Source: Thiohalospira halophila DSM 15071 | GTDB lineage: Bacteria; Pseudomonadota; Gammaproteobacteria; Thiohalospirales; Thiohalospiraceae | Length of the DNA stretch: 64,000 nucleotides | Direction: 5' to 3' | Assembly (NCBI RefSeq): GCF_900112605.1 | Contig: NZ_FOMJ01000008.1 | Location: forward strand, 56,734 to 120,733 | In this document: positions 52,351 to 62,358 of the stretch, piece by piece | Layout of the letters: each line of letters starts with the position of its first letter | Numbering within the stretch: the stretch's first letter is position 1 | Notes under the pieces: model-generated | Seen by the model: the letters and a program-made list of their open reading frames with translations, nothing else | Databases searched by the model: none | Told to the model about the DNA's origin: nothing | Program-made: the position numbers and the translations under genes

Positions 52351-54108
52351 ATGAAGGCGCACCTTCGTGACCAGTTCGAGACCGCCATCGCCGCCCTGCA
52401 GGCGGAGGGCACCGTCCCCGCCGAGATCCCGGGGTGGACGCTGGAGCGAGCCCGCGATCCGAGTCACGGCGACTTCGCCTGCAACGCGGCCATGGTCATG
52501 GCCAAGGCGGCGGGGATGAAACCGCGCGACCTGGCGGAGCAGGTAGTGGCGCGGCTGCCGGCCTCTTCCCGGGTGGACCGGGTGGAGATCGCCGGGCCGG
52601 GCTTCATCAACCTCTTCGTGGCCCCGGCGGCCTACCACGAGCTGGTCGGCGACGTACTGGACGCCGGCGAGGCCTTCGGTCGCTCCACGGTGGGCAATGA
52701 CCGCCGGGTCCAGGTGGAGTTCGTCTCCGCCAACCCCACCGGCCCCCTGCACGTGGGCCACGGCCGGGGGGCCGCCTACGGCGCCGCGGTGGCCGACCTG
52801 CTGGCCGCCGCCGGCTTCCGGGTCCACCGGGAGTACTACGTCAACGATGCCGGCCGGCAGATGGACATCCTCGCCGCGTCGGTCTGGCTGCGCTATCTCG
52901 AGGCCCACGGCGAGGCCGTCCCCTTCCCCGCCAACGGCTACCGCGGCGACTACGTCCACGCCATCGCGGAACGCCTCACCCGGGCGGAGGGGCCGACCCT
53001 GGTCCAGCCGGCGGAGAAGGTCACCGCCGACCTCCCGGCGGATGAGCCCGCCGGCGGCGACAAGGAGGCCCACATCGATGCCCTGGTGAGCCGCAGCCGG
53101 GAGCTGCTGGGCGAGGGGGGCTACCAGCGCGTCTTCAATACCGGCCTGGGCTACATCCTCGAGGACATCCGCGAGGACCTGGAGGCCTTCGGGATCGTCT
53201 ACGAGGAGTGGTTCTCCGAGCGCAGCCTCACCGAGACCGGCGCCGTGGATGCCGCCCTGGACCGGCTGCGCCAGCGCGGCCACCTGTATGAGGCCGACGG
53301 CGCCACCTGGTTCCGCGCCACCGACTTCGGCGACGACAAGGACCGGGTAGTCATCCGGGACAACGGCGACCGGACCTACTTCGCCTCCGACATCGCCTAC
53401 CACATGGACAAGCTGGATCGCGGCTTCGACTGGGTCATCGATATCTGGGGTGCCGACCATCACGGCTACGTACCCCGGGTCCGCGCCGCTCTGGAGGCCA
53501 TGGGTGAGCCGGTGGAGCGCCTGGACATGCTCCTGGTCCAGTTCGCCGTCCTCTGGCGCAGTGGCGAGAAGGTGCCCATGTCCACCCGCTCCGGGGAGTT
53601 CGTCACCCTGCGCGAGCTGCGCGACGAGGTGGGCGCCGACGCCGCCCGCTTCTTCTACGTCATGCGCCGCTGCGAACAGCACCTGGACTTCGACCTGGAT
53701 CTGGCCAAGTCCGAGAGCAGTGACAACCCGGTCTTCTACATCCAGTACGCCCACGCCCGCGTCCACAGCCTCCTACGCCAGATGGCGGAGCGCGGCTGGC
53801 AGCACGACGAGGCCGGGGGTCGGGAGCACCTCCACCGACTGGAGAACGACCACGAGCAGGCGCTGCTGGCGCGCCTGTCCCGCTATCCGGAGGTGGTGGA
53901 GTCGGCGGCGCTGGCCCACGAACCCCACCAGCTCGCCAACTACCTGCGCGAACTCGCCGGCGACTTCCACACCTGGTACAACGCCCACCCCGTCCTGGTG
54001 GAGGAGGCCGCACTGCGCGACGCCCGCCTGGTACTGGCGCGCGCGGTGCGACAGACCATCGCCAACGGCCTGGGGATCCTCGGGGTCTCGGCTCCGGAGC
54101 GGATGTAG
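52351..54108 (+). CDS. argS: Arginyl-tRNA synthetase
   Basis: Class I synthetase, 585 residues. HIGH-type signature is [10 protein letters not shown], and KMSKS is replaced by [10 protein letters not shown] as is usual for ArgS. N-terminal additional domain about 1-110, and C-terminal anticodon-binding DALR domain from about 460. The 163-base gap before it has only a weak TAGAAT candidate promoter near 52312. The SPOR gene begins immediately after its stop. Confidence 0.97.
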   Translation: MKAHLRDQFETAIAALQAEGTVPAEIPGWTLERARDPSHGDFACNAAMVMAKAAGMKPRDLAEQVVARLPASSRVDRVEIAGPGFINLFVAPAAYHELVGDVLDAGEAFGRSTVGNDRRVQVEFVSANPTGPLHVGHGRGAAYGAAVADLLAAAGFRVHREYYVNDAGRQMDILAASVWLRYLEAHGEAVPFPANGYRGDYVHAIAERLTRAEGPTLVQPAEKVTADLPADEPAGGDKEAHIDALVSRSRELLGEGGYQRVFNTGLGYILEDIREDLEAFGIVYEEWFSERSLTETGAVDAALDRLRQRGHLYEADGATWFRATDFGDDKDRVVIRDNGDRTYFASDIAYHMDKLDRGFDWVIDIWGADHHGYVPRVRAALEAMGEPVERLDMLLVQFAVLWRSGEKVPMSTRSGEFVTLRELRDEVGADAARFFYVMRRCEQHLDFDLDLAKSESSDNPVFYIQYAHARVHSLLRQMAERGWQHDEAGGREHLHRLENDHEQALLARLSRYPEVVESAALAHEPHQLANYLRELAGDFHTWYNAHPVLVEEAALRDARLVLARAVRQTIANGLGILGVSAPERM

Positions 54109-54708
54109 ATGGCGGCGCAGAAGGGCAAGGGCAGCGGCAACAAGGGTCGCGAGGGGGCCCCGGCCTGGGCCTGGCTGGTGGTGGGCCTGCTGGTGGGGCT
54201 CTTCGTGGCCCTGTTGGTCCATCTTCAGGGCCAACAGCGCCCGGCCGGGACCGGGCCGGCGCCGTCGGCAAGTACGGAGCGCGATGCCCGCGCCGTGCGC
54301 CAGCCCGAAGGGGGAGAAGGCCCCGGCGAGCCGGAGTTCGACTTCTACTCCATCCTGCCGGAGATGGAGATACCGGTGCCGGAGCCGGAGGAGCAACCGC
54401 AGCAGGCCCCCGAGGAAAAGGAGCAGGAGCAGGCCCGCCCCCGGGAGGCGCCGGAACTGGGCGAAAACGAGGCATGGGCGCTACAGCTTGGTTCGTTTCG
54501 CTCCGAACCCGACGCCGACCGCTTCCGCGCCCGCTTGAGCCTGCTGGGGCTCGAACCCCATATCCAGGAGGTCACCATCGACGGCGCCGACTGGTACCGC
54601 GTCCGCCTGGGCCCCCTGCGCCGGACAGAGGAGCTGCAGGCGGTCCGCCAGCGGCTGCGCGAGAACGAGATCGACGCCATGGTGCTGAAACTGCAACAGA
54701 CGGACTAG
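54109..54708 (+). CDS. FtsN-like SPOR-domain protein
   Basis: A 199-residue single-span protein: basic cytosolic start, membrane helix at about 16-38, acidic/proline/glutamine-rich linker and a C-terminal SPOR domain at about 122-195 (WALQLGSFRSEPDADRFRARL to VRLGPLRRTEELQAV). The SPOR domain binds denuded peptidoglycan at division sites. argS-ftsN-like order is common in gammaproteobacteria, so FtsN is likely, though FtsN is poorly conserved. It directly follows argS (TAG, ATG). Confidence 0.9.
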   Translation: MAAQKGKGSGNKGREGAPAWAWLVVGLLVGLFVALLVHLQGQQRPAGTGPAPSASTERDARAVRQPEGGEGPGEPEFDFYSILPEMEIPVPEPEEQPQQAPEEKEQEQARPREAPELGENEAWALQLGSFRSEPDADRFRARLSLLGLEPHIQEVTIDGADWYRVRLGPLRRTEELQAVRQRLRENEIDAMVLKLQQTD

Positions 54709-54727
54709 ACCCCACGGAGGAACCGCC

Positions 54728-55243
54728 ATGAATCCCATCAAGACCCGCCTGGCCCTCGGCCTGGCCGCCGCGCTCACCGCCGCACCCGTGACCGCGGCCG
54801 ACTCGCCGCTGGGCTACCTGAACATGACCGGCGCCGTCGCCGACATGGAGGACCTGGACAACGGCCTCTCCGGCGTCCTCGGCCTCGGCTTCCCGCTGGA
54901 CAACGTCGACCCGAACCTCAGCATCGAGGGGGAGTTCTCCAAGAGCCTCATCGGCCCGGAGAGTGATGGTCGCGGCGGTGATCGGGACTACTTCTCCCTG
55001 GGCGGCTTCGCGGCCTACCGCATGCCGGTGACCAACTCCGTGGCCCTGCGCGGCCGGGCCGGCCTGGTCCACCTGGACTGGGAGAACGACCTTACCGCCG
55101 ACGACGAGCTGGGCATGGCGGTCGGCGTCGGGGCCACCTGGCGGCTGCAGGGCAACTTCGACCTGCTGGGTGAGCTCACCATCATGGATACCGATCCGGA
55201 CCTGAACCACTTCTCCGTGGGGGTCCAGTACTGGCTGGACTGA
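54728..55243 (+). CDS. Small outer-membrane beta-barrel protein
   Basis: A 171-residue protein with a signal peptide to about AAD (residue 24) and alternating strands ending in the aromatic-rich HFSVGVQYWLD, as expected of OmpX/OmpA-like eight-stranded barrels. NLSIEGEFSKSL and AAYRMPVTNSVALRGRAGL are strand pairs. AGGAACCGCC precedes the start. No specific role can be given. Confidence 0.85.
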   Translation: MNPIKTRLALGLAAALTAAPVTAADSPLGYLNMTGAVADMEDLDNGLSGVLGLGFPLDNVDPNLSIEGEFSKSLIGPESDGRGGDRDYFSLGGFAAYRMPVTNSVALRGRAGLVHLDWENDLTADDELGMAVGVGATWRLQGNFDLLGELTIMDTDPDLNHFSVGVQYWLD

Positions 55244-55280
55244 ACCTCACCGGCGCGGGCCAGACCCGGTCGGGGCGGCC

Positions 55281-55979
55281 ATGATCCTGTGGATCCTGGC
55301 CGGCGGCCTGCTGCTCCTCCTGCTCTTCGGCCCGCAATGGTGGGTAAGGTGGGTCATGCGCCGCCATTCCCGCCCTCTGGAGCGCCTCCCCGGGACCGGC
55401 GGCGAACTGGCTCGCCATTTGGTGGACCGCTTCGGCCTCGTCGGCGTGGCCGTGGAGACCACCGAATCCGGCGACCACTACGACCCCGAGGCGCGCACCA
55501 TCCGGCTGACAGCGGACGTCCACGACGGCCGCTCCCTCACCGCCGTGGCGGTGGCCGCCCACGAGTTCGGCCACGCCCTCCAGCACCACCGCAGCTACGC
55601 CCCCCTGCTGTGGCGGGGCCGGCTGGTCTCCGCCGCCGGCACCGCCCAGCGGGTGGGCAGCGGGGCGCTCATGGCCCTGCCGGTGGTGGGGGCGGCCACC
55701 CGCTCGCCGGCCCTCATGGCCCTGTGCGCCGTGGTCGGTATCGCCGGTCTGGCCGCCGGGGTCGCCGTCCACCTGCTCACCCTGCCGGTGGAGACCGACG
55801 CCAGCTTCGGCCGCGCCCTGCCGATCCTGCGGGAGGGGGAGTACATCCGCCCCGAGGAGGAGCGCAAGGTGCGATCCGTCCTGCGGGCGGCGGCCCTGAC
55901 CTACGTCGCCGCCGCCCTGGGCAGCCTGCTCAACCTCGCCCGCTGGTGGACCCTGCTCCGGGGTGGACGGCTGATCTGA
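55281..55979 (+). CDS. Zinc-dependent membrane metallopeptidase (YugP-like)
   Basis: A 232-residue integral membrane protein. HEFGHALQH (near residue 94) is the zinc motif, with a Glu/Asp ligand expected in TLPVETDASFGRAL. Helices lie at 2-20, about 115-165 and 195-215. Members of this family are called neutral zinc metallopeptidases. The substrate is unknown. It is nearly convergent with the GGDEF-EAL gene. Confidence 0.9.
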   Translation: MILWILAGGLLLLLLFGPQWWVRWVMRRHSRPLERLPGTGGELARHLVDRFGLVGVAVETTESGDHYDPEARTIRLTADVHDGRSLTAVAVAAHEFGHALQHHRSYAPLLWRGRLVSAAGTAQRVGSGALMALPVVGAATRSPALMALCAVVGIAGLAAGVAVHLLTLPVETDASFGRALPILREGEYIRPEEERKVRSVLRAAALTYVAAALGSLLNLARWWTLLRGGRLI

Positions 55980-55987
55980 GCCTCGGG

Positions 55988-58519
55988 CTACCCGTCCGCC
56001 GGCTCGTCCCGCCCCGGCCGACGGCGCTCGGCGATCCAGTGCCCCAGCTCCGCCTCCGGCATGGGACGGGCATAGTAGAAGCCCTGCCCCTCCCGACAGC
56101 CCTCCTCCCTCAGGGCCACCTCCAGTTCCCGGGTCTCCACCCCCTCCGCGATGACCGAGAGCGACAGGCTCTGCCCCAGGGTCACCACGGAACGGACGAT
56201 GGCGCGATCGGCACTATCCTCGAGCATGTCCCGGACAAAGGACTGATCGATCTTAAGCCGCTGCACCGGCAGGTACTTGAGATAGGCCAAGGATGAGAAG
56301 CCGGTCCCGAAATCATCCACCGCGAGATGGACCCCCAGATCCCGGAGACCGTAGAAGGTCTGCAGAGCCCCGTCCCCGGCAAAGACCGCCTCGGTGACCT
56401 CCAGTTCCAGGCATTCGGGCGGCAGACCGGACTCCTCCAGCGCCGCCCGGACTCGCTGGATCAGATCGCCGTGGTGGACCTGGATGGCAGAGATGTTTAC
56501 CGCCAGCCGCCCCCACGAGGTCCCGGCTCGCCGCATGGCCTCAAAGCTTCGGCACGCCTCCCGGAGTACCCAGTCGCCCACCTGGAGGATGAGGTGGGTC
56601 TCCTCCGCCACCGGGATGAACTCACCGGGGGAGATGGGACCCAGCTCCGGGTGCTGCCACCGGACCAGCGCCTCCATCCCGGCGGGCTCGGCGCTCTCCA
56701 GGTGCACCTGGGGCTGGTAGACGAGGTAGAGCTGACCCTGCTCCACCGCCTGCCGCAGGTCCATCTCCAGCCGCCGCTTGTGATCCACTGCCTCGGTAAA
56801 TGCCCGGGTGTAAAAGCGGACCTGGTTGGGGCCGGCCGCCTTGGCCTGGAACATGGCCGAATCGGCGTTGCGGACCAGGGTGGCGGTGTCGGTGCCGTCG
56901 TCCGGGTAGAGGCTGATCCCGATACTGGCATCCACCCCGAGGTCGTACCCCTGGACCGGGAAGGGGCCGGCGCTCAGCCGGGCCAGCAACCGGCGGGCAA
57001 CGCCCTCCGCCTCCTGGCTGTCCGCCACCTCCGGGAGAACCACGGTGAACTCGTCCCCGCCCACGCGAGCCAGGGTGGCGCCCTCTGGGAGGGCTCCCTG
57101 CAGCCGCAACGCCACCGCCTGCAGGAGTTCGTCGCCGATGGGGTGGCCCAGGCTGTCGTTAATGGTCTTGAACCGGTCCAGGTCCAGAAAGAGGACCGCG
57201 GCCATTTGCTGCTCCCCGGCCTCGTCCCGAAGGATCTTGCGGAGACGCTCCTGGAGCTGGAGACGGTTGGGTAGGTCGGTGAGCGGGTCGTGGTGAGCCA
57301 GGTAGGCCAGGCGCTCCTCGGTCTCCCTGAGGGCCTGCTCGCGCCGGCTTACCTCTTGCGCCATCTGGTTCATGGCCTGGCCGAGCCGATCGGTCTCGTG
57401 GGTGTCGAGTTCGGGAATCCGGTAGTCGTACTCCCCGCGCCGGAAGGCACTCACACCCTCCATGACCTGGCGCAGAGGCCCGGCAAAGGCGCCTCTGAAG
57501 AAACCCAGGCTCGCCGGCAGGACGAGCAGGAGTGCCAGGAAGAGGGCGCCGCCCACCACCCAGCGGGCGGCCGCGATCTCCTGATTGAAGAGGCCACGGC
57601 TGTAGAGGACGCTGAGATGGAAGGGGTTGCCGGCCTCGTCCACGAGGCTCCGGCTCCGGACGAGGTAGTTCTTGCCCATGCGCGTCTCGCTTTCCTCCCC
57701 ACCGACGAGCGGGGGCGGCTCATGCCCGTCGGCCAGTGGGTCCGGGGCGTCCGACGGCCCCAGGATGAGTCGCCCGGAAGCGGCGAAGAGGGCAAAGTCC
57801 AGATCCTGGGCGGCGGCCATGCGCTTGATGTCCGCATCACCCATGGCCACTCCCAGGCGGAGCGTACCCACCTGCTCGGACTCGGCGCCTTCCATCGTCA
57901 GCTCCACCGGCCGGCGCACGGACTGGACCAGCTCCTCCCGGCGGATACGGTAGGTCGGCTCCAGGGACATCGACCGGCTCGACCCCGGTCGGGCCGCGAA
58001 GGGGAACTGCTCGCGAGGGAGCAGGCGCCACTCCCCATCGGCCTGGCGAGTCAGGACCCGCTGCTCGCCCTCCACCCGCCGGGTGATGGCCAGTCGGAGC
58101 CCGCGCCCTTCCCGCTCGGGGAAGACCACGGCCACCAGTTCGCCATCCGCCTGGCGAATACAGGCCGTGGTGACCGCCGTGGTCTGCACCACGTCCTGCA
58201 GATGGCGCGCCAGCTTCTTTTTCTCGGGGGTGAAGATGAGCGGCCGCGGGTCGGTGGATTCCTGATAGCGGGAAAGGAGATTCAGAGAGGCGATCACCGG
58301 CTCCATGCGAGCCAGCTGCGAACCGACCGAACCCAGTTCCTCCGCCTGGGCGTTCAGGTTGATGGTGAGTTCCTGCAGGGCATCCCGGGTCACCTGGCGA
58401 CCGAAGTCCTCGTGGACATCGTGGAGGTAGTTGTCCATGAGCACGCCCACCACGATGAGAGGCACCAGCGCGGTGGCCAGTAGCAGCAGGAAAAGACGAG
58501 TGTGGAGGGAACGCTTCAT
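55988..58519 (-). CDS. Membrane GGDEF-EAL protein (cyclic di-GMP turnover)
   Basis: An 843-residue receptor: membrane helix at 9-30, periplasmic sensor of about 290 residues, second helix at 320-342, HAMP at 343-395, GGDEF domain with GGDEF at 487-491, EAL domain with E616-A617-L618 (MEALVRW) and DDFGTG at 735-740. Both active-site signatures are intact, so it may make or break cyclic di-GMP. The RxxD inhibitory site is absent, since EGATLAR precedes GGDEF. ATGA overlap with the periplasmic binding-protein gene suggests that this protein is the receptor for that ligand. Confidence 0.95.
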   Translation of the reverse strand: MKRSLHTRLFLLLLATALVPLIVVGVLMDNYLHDVHEDFGRQVTRDALQELTINLNAQAEELGSVGSQLARMEPVIASLNLLSRYQESTDPRPLIFTPEKKKLARHLQDVVQTTAVTTACIRQADGELVAVVFPEREGRGLRLAITRRVEGEQRVLTRQADGEWRLLPREQFPFAARPGSSRSMSLEPTYRIRREELVQSVRRPVELTMEGAESEQVGTLRLGVAMGDADIKRMAAAQDLDFALFAASGRLILGPSDAPDPLADGHEPPPLVGGEESETRMGKNYLVRSRSLVDEAGNPFHLSVLYSRGLFNQEIAAARWVVGGALFLALLLVLPASLGFFRGAFAGPLRQVMEGVSAFRRGEYDYRIPELDTHETDRLGQAMNQMAQEVSRREQALRETEERLAYLAHHDPLTDLPNRLQLQERLRKILRDEAGEQQMAAVLFLDLDRFKTINDSLGHPIGDELLQAVALRLQGALPEGATLARVGGDEFTVVLPEVADSQEAEGVARRLLARLSAGPFPVQGYDLGVDASIGISLYPDDGTDTATLVRNADSAMFQAKAAGPNQVRFYTRAFTEAVDHKRRLEMDLRQAVEQGQLYLVYQPQVHLESAEPAGMEALVRWQHPELGPISPGEFIPVAEETHLILQVGDWVLREACRSFEAMRRAGTSWGRLAVNISAIQVHHGDLIQRVRAALEESGLPPECLELEVTEAVFAGDGALQTFYGLRDLGVHLAVDDFGTGFSSLAYLKYLPVQRLKIDQSFVRDMLEDSADRAIVRSVVTLGQSLSLSVIAEGVETRELEVALREEGCREGQGFYYARPMPEAELGHWIAERRRPGRDEPADG

Positions 58520-59484
58520 GGGCCGGGGTCCTGCTCGTCCTGCCGGAAGATCGGCGCCACCTCATCGACGTTCTCGGCGGTCACCCGCCGGGACTCCAGC
58601 CGCATCCGGCGCGGCACCGGCTCCCCCGCCAGCAGGCGCAGGGCGATCTCCGCGCCCTCGGCACCGCCGGTGGGATAGGTGTAGCTCACCAGTTGTTCGC
58701 CGGAGCGGATGGCGGCCCGCGCCTCCTCGATGTAGTCGATGCCGGCGATGAGGACGCGGGCCGGATCGCCCCCGTTGCGGCGCAGAGCGACACGCGCGCC
58801 CTCGGCCATGGAATCGCTCTGGGCATAGAGGGCATCGAAGGGAAAGCCGTCGTGGCGGCGCAGGAACTCATCCACGGCGAGGATGGCATCGCCGCGGAGA
58901 TAATTGGCCGTCCGGGTAGTCACGGAGATCCCCGGCTCCTCGGCCGCCAGCTCCTCGAAGGCGCGGGTCCGGTGGAGCGTGGGCGTCGCCCCCGGAACCC
59001 CGCGAAGCATGAGCACGCGACCCTCGTTACCCATACGCTGGAAGAGGAACCGCGCCAGCCGCCGGGTGATCACACGATTGTCGGGATGGATGTAGGTCGT
59101 GAAGGCATCGCTGGTGGTCCGTCGGCCCAGCAGCACCACCGGGATCCCCTTCGCGCGGGCGCGGCGCAGGACGGGGTCCAGGAGCTCGGCATCGGCCGGG
59201 CTGGTGATGAGGACGTCCACCCCGCGCCGGATCTGGCGGTCGATATGCAGCGCCTGGACGGCGGCATCGCCCCGGGCATCGGTCACCCGGTAATCCACCT
59301 CCGGGTAGCGGGCGAGGACCCGCCCCACTGCCGCCACCTGGGCGCGCCGCCAGTCGTTGCTGAGGTCATCCTGGGCGAAGGCCACGACGCCGGAGACGGC
59401 GCCGGCCCCGGGAGCGACTCCCAGGGTCAGGACGCACCACAACAGCAGCATCCCTATCCGCCCAATCCCTGTGCGGTCCACCAC
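58516..59484 (-). CDS. Periplasmic binding protein (LacI-type sugar-binding family)
   Basis: A 322-residue exported protein with signal peptide (LLLWCVLTLGVAPGAGA). It has the two-lobed fold of the periplasmic sugar-binding group: VVAFAQDDLSNDWRRAQ, ARGDAAVQALHIDRQIRRGVDVLITSPAD, GIPVVLLGRRT and the hinge GIDYIEEARAAIRSGEQLVSYTYP. No permease or ATPase gene is near, so its partner is more likely the GGDEF-EAL receptor downstream, in the manner of LuxP and LuxQ. The ligand is not known. Confidence 0.92.
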   Translation of the reverse strand: MVDRTGIGRIGMLLLWCVLTLGVAPGAGAVSGVVAFAQDDLSNDWRRAQVAAVGRVLARYPEVDYRVTDARGDAAVQALHIDRQIRRGVDVLITSPADAELLDPVLRRARAKGIPVVLLGRRTTSDAFTTYIHPDNRVITRRLARFLFQRMGNEGRVLMLRGVPGATPTLHRTRAFEELAAEEPGISVTTRTANYLRGDAILAVDEFLRRHDGFPFDALYAQSDSMAEGARVALRRNGGDPARVLIAGIDYIEEARAAIRSGEQLVSYTYPTGGAEGAEIALRLLAGEPVPRRMRLESRRVTAENVDEVAPIFRQDEQDPGP

Positions 59485-59548
59485 TCTCTTCCCCGACGCC
59501 CTTTGGGGGAAAATCCTACTCCTCGCCGTATCCGTCGTCGACTCGCCC

Positions 59549-61297
59549 CTAATGGCTCGTTTCGCTTTGGCCGTGGTCGTCTCCCATCTCGGTGAGGCAG
59601 GCCTCGATGACGTCCACCCGCGTCACCAGGCCGATGACCACATGGGTATCCCGGGGCGAGCGTACCGGGAAGCCCTCCAGCCCGTAGGAGGCCATGAGGT
59701 CCATGGCCTTCACCGCGCCGTCGCCGGGATAGAGGTTGCGCAGGTTCTCCGCGTCCACGAGGTAGGGGGTGAGGTCGACGCGCCCATCCTCCTCGTCCGG
59801 GCTTGCCATGCCGGCCTGGAGAAGCCCTGTCAGGTCCATGATCCCCACCAGCTCGCCCTCCTCCACCACCGGGAAGATGCTCTGGATCCCGGAATCGGAC
59901 TGGGCGCGGCGCAGCTCCTCCTCGTTCACCCGGCGTGGCAGGGTGTCGAAATCCTCGTGCATGATCTGCTTTACCGGCACGGTGCACTTCTGCCCCGACT
60001 CCGGCAGGGTCGGCTCGGAGAGTTCGCGCAGGTGGAGGGTCCAGGCGAAGATGGACTGCGCCTTGAACCAGTCCCGGGAGGTCACGGCAGCCGTCACTGT
60101 GGCCAGCATCACCGGCAGGATCACCGCCGGATTCCGGGTGAGCTCGAAGACGGCGACGATGGCGACAAAGGGGGCATTGAGGATGGCCGCCATCCCGGCG
60201 GCCATGCCGATGACGGCGTAGATCCCCGTCTCCCCCAGGGGCACGCCGGCCAGGCGGGTCGCCTCGGCCACCGCCGCCCCCACCAGCGCGCCCATGAAGA
60301 GCGCCGGGCCGATGGCTCCACCCCGGGACTGGGTGCCGACACTGATGGCCGTGGCCGCCAGCTTCGCCCCCAGCAGGGCGAGCAGCGCCAGCAGGGGCAG
60401 GCCGTCGGTGAAGACCTCGTTCAGGGCGCCATAACTCACCCCCATGATGTCCGGCGTCCCCACCGCCAGGATGCCGACGCCGAGCCCGCCCACGGCCGGC
60501 AGCGCCCACTCCGGCAGCGGCGCCCACTGGCCCAGACGGTGGATCCCCTCCACCCCGCGCAGGAGCAGGTAGGAGACCAGCGCGGCACCGAAGCCGATTA
60601 GCCAGTCCAGCGGGAGATACCAGAAGGAGTGGACCGGCAGCTCCGGCACCGCCAGCACCAGCTCCGGCCCGATGGCCACCTGGGTAACCACCGTAGCGAT
60701 GACCGCGGCCACCACCACCGGCGCGAAGAGGACCAGGGTGTACTCCCCCAGGATCACCTCCAGGGCGAAGACCACCCCGGCCAGGGGGATGTCCAGCGCC
60801 CCGGCGAAGGCCCCCGCCGCCCCGGCTGCTACAAGCACGCGCAGATGGGAGGGGTCGACGCCGAAGCGCTGGCCCACCAGGGAGCCGATGGCCGCCCCCA
60901 TGTGCAGCGACGGCCCCTCCCGGCCGACGGAGTGGCCGGAGCCGATAGCCAGCACGCCGAAGAGGAACTGCGCCACCGCCCCCTTCGCCCCGAGGTGGCT
61001 GGCGCCGTAGGCCACCTGCTCCAGCACTCGGGAGACGCCGACATCCGCATGCCGGGGGAAGACGTAGTAGGCCAGGAGCCCCACCGCCAGGCCGCCGGCT
61101 GCCGGTAGCAGCAGGCGCCCCCAGGCGGGCAGGCCGGCGAAGCCGGCGCCCAGGGTGAACCAGTCGGCGGCCACCGCGATGGCGATGCGGAAGAGGACGA
61201 CCACCGCCCCGGCCAGGACCCCCACGATGACCCCCAGGGCCATCAGGCGCAGGGTCCAGTGCTCGCTCCAGCTCCGCAGAAGGGCGGGAAGATCCAT
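59549..61297 (-). CDS. ClC-family chloride channel or antiporter with CBS domains
   Basis: A 582-residue protein. Residues 1-425 form the ClC transport unit. The gating Glu is in GREGPSLHMG. The usual GSGIP site reads GVSRVLEQV and GxFxP reads GGAIGP, so the anion filter differs from the E. coli type. The pair of CBS domains at about 450-575 (PVKQIMHEDFDTLP and GLVTRVDVIEACL) would sense nucleotides. ATG 61297 (MDLPALLRSW) chosen, since upstream frame is the reverse of the amidohydrolase. Confidence 0.9.
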   Translation of the reverse strand: MDLPALLRSWSEHWTLRLMALGVIVGVLAGAVVVLFRIAIAVAADWFTLGAGFAGLPAWGRLLLPAAGGLAVGLLAYYVFPRHADVGVSRVLEQVAYGASHLGAKGAVAQFLFGVLAIGSGHSVGREGPSLHMGAAIGSLVGQRFGVDPSHLRVLVAAGAAGAFAGALDIPLAGVVFALEVILGEYTLVLFAPVVVAAVIATVVTQVAIGPELVLAVPELPVHSFWYLPLDWLIGFGAALVSYLLLRGVEGIHRLGQWAPLPEWALPAVGGLGVGILAVGTPDIMGVSYGALNEVFTDGLPLLALLALLGAKLAATAISVGTQSRGGAIGPALFMGALVGAAVAEATRLAGVPLGETGIYAVIGMAAGMAAILNAPFVAIVAVFELTRNPAVILPVMLATVTAAVTSRDWFKAQSIFAWTLHLRELSEPTLPESGQKCTVPVKQIMHEDFDTLPRRVNEEELRRAQSDSGIQSIFPVVEEGELVGIMDLTGLLQAGMASPDEEDGRVDLTPYLVDAENLRNLYPGDGAVKAMDLMASYGLEGFPVRSPRDTHVVIGLVTRVDVIEACLTEMGDDHGQSETSH

Positions 61298-61448
61298 GGG
61301 GGTCGGGGCTGCCTCCGATTCGTGGCGTGGGCGAAGCCCACAAGGACAGGACGGAATCAGCCTACCGCCCGGCGATCCCCGGCGGCAAGCGCCGTTGTCC
61401 GCCTCCCCGCCCGGGGTTACGCTCGAATGTCCGTCGCCGGAGGCCGCC

Positions 61449-62285
61449 ATGAACCACATCCGCCGCCTTGCAGCCGCCCTCCTCCTCTTCGCCCTCGCCA
61501 GCCCGGCCACCGCGCCGGCGGCCGACGGCCCGCTCTTCGATGCCCACGTCCACTACCGTCCCGCCATGATGGCCTCCATCTCACCGGCGGAGGCCGGCCG
61601 GTCCCTGGCCGAGGCCGGCATCGACGGGGCGCTGATCCTCGCCTCGGAAGCCACCACCTTCCGCCGCCTGGATGCGGCCAGCGCGGCGCGGCTGGTCCCC
61701 TTCCTGGATATCTCCCGCCGCCTGGGGCGCAAGACCGACTGGATGCACGTGGAGGGGGTGGCCGAGCGGGCCCGGGAATGGCTGGAGGCCGGCGAGGGCG
61801 TGGACTGGGCCGGCATCGGCGAGCTGCACATCCGCGCCGGGGACCGCTTCGCCCCCGCCTTCGAGGCCCTGTTGCACCTGGCCGCCGAGCGCGACCTGGT
61901 AGTCATGATCCACGGCGACCCGGCGGTCATCGACCACGCCTATACCGTGGCGCCGGCGGTCCGGATCCTCTGGGCCCACGCCGGCACCTATCCCTACCCG
62001 CCCCTGCTGGACGACTACCTCCGCCGCTACCCGAACCTCGTCGCCGATCTGAGCATGCGCAATCCCACGCTCACCGACGCCGACGGCCGCCTTGAGGAGG
62101 CCTGGTTCGAGCTCCTTACCCGCCACCCCGACCGCTTCCTGGTGGGCGTGGACACCTTCAGCGTGAACCGCTGGACCGAATACGGCGACATCGTCACCGC
62201 GACCCGCACCTGGCTCGCCGACCTCCCGCCGGAGGTCGGCGAAGCCCTGGCCCGGGAGAACGCCGCACGACTCTTCCCGGAGTAG
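61449..62285 (+). CDS. Secreted amidohydrolase-like protein
   Basis: A 278-residue exported protein of the metal-dependent hydrolase (amidohydrolase_2) superfamily. Signal peptide to about residue 26. FDAHVHY carries the first metal-binding His pair. MIHGDP and ILWAHAGTYP hold two more His. A late VGVDTFS Asp completes the site. CCGGAGG lies a few bases before ATG 61449. Substrate is not known. Confidence 0.88.
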   Translation: MNHIRRLAAALLLFALASPATAPAADGPLFDAHVHYRPAMMASISPAEAGRSLAEAGIDGALILASEATTFRRLDAASAARLVPFLDISRRLGRKTDWMHVEGVAERAREWLEAGEGVDWAGIGELHIRAGDRFAPAFEALLHLAAERDLVVMIHGDPAVIDHAYTVAPAVRILWAHAGTYPYPPLLDDYLRRYPNLVADLSMRNPTLTDADGRLEEAWFELLTRHPDRFLVGVDTFSVNRWTEYGDIVTATRTWLADLPPEVGEALARENAARLFPE

Positions 62286-62358
62286 CGACCCGGACGGCAT
62301 GGATAGTCGCGAGTGGCGCCCCTACAATCGTCGCCCCCCGAACCCTTGAGGCAGCCCC

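Noticed and set aside
52276..53766. A 496-codon open frame on the minus strand opposite argS
   Set aside because: Composition is that of a reverse-strand shadow in GC-rich DNA, and argS is certain on the other strand.
59454..61343. A 629-codon open frame overlapping the ClC gene in another register
   Set aside because: Gly/Arg/Pro-rich shadow without domains; the ClC frame has membrane helices and GREGP.
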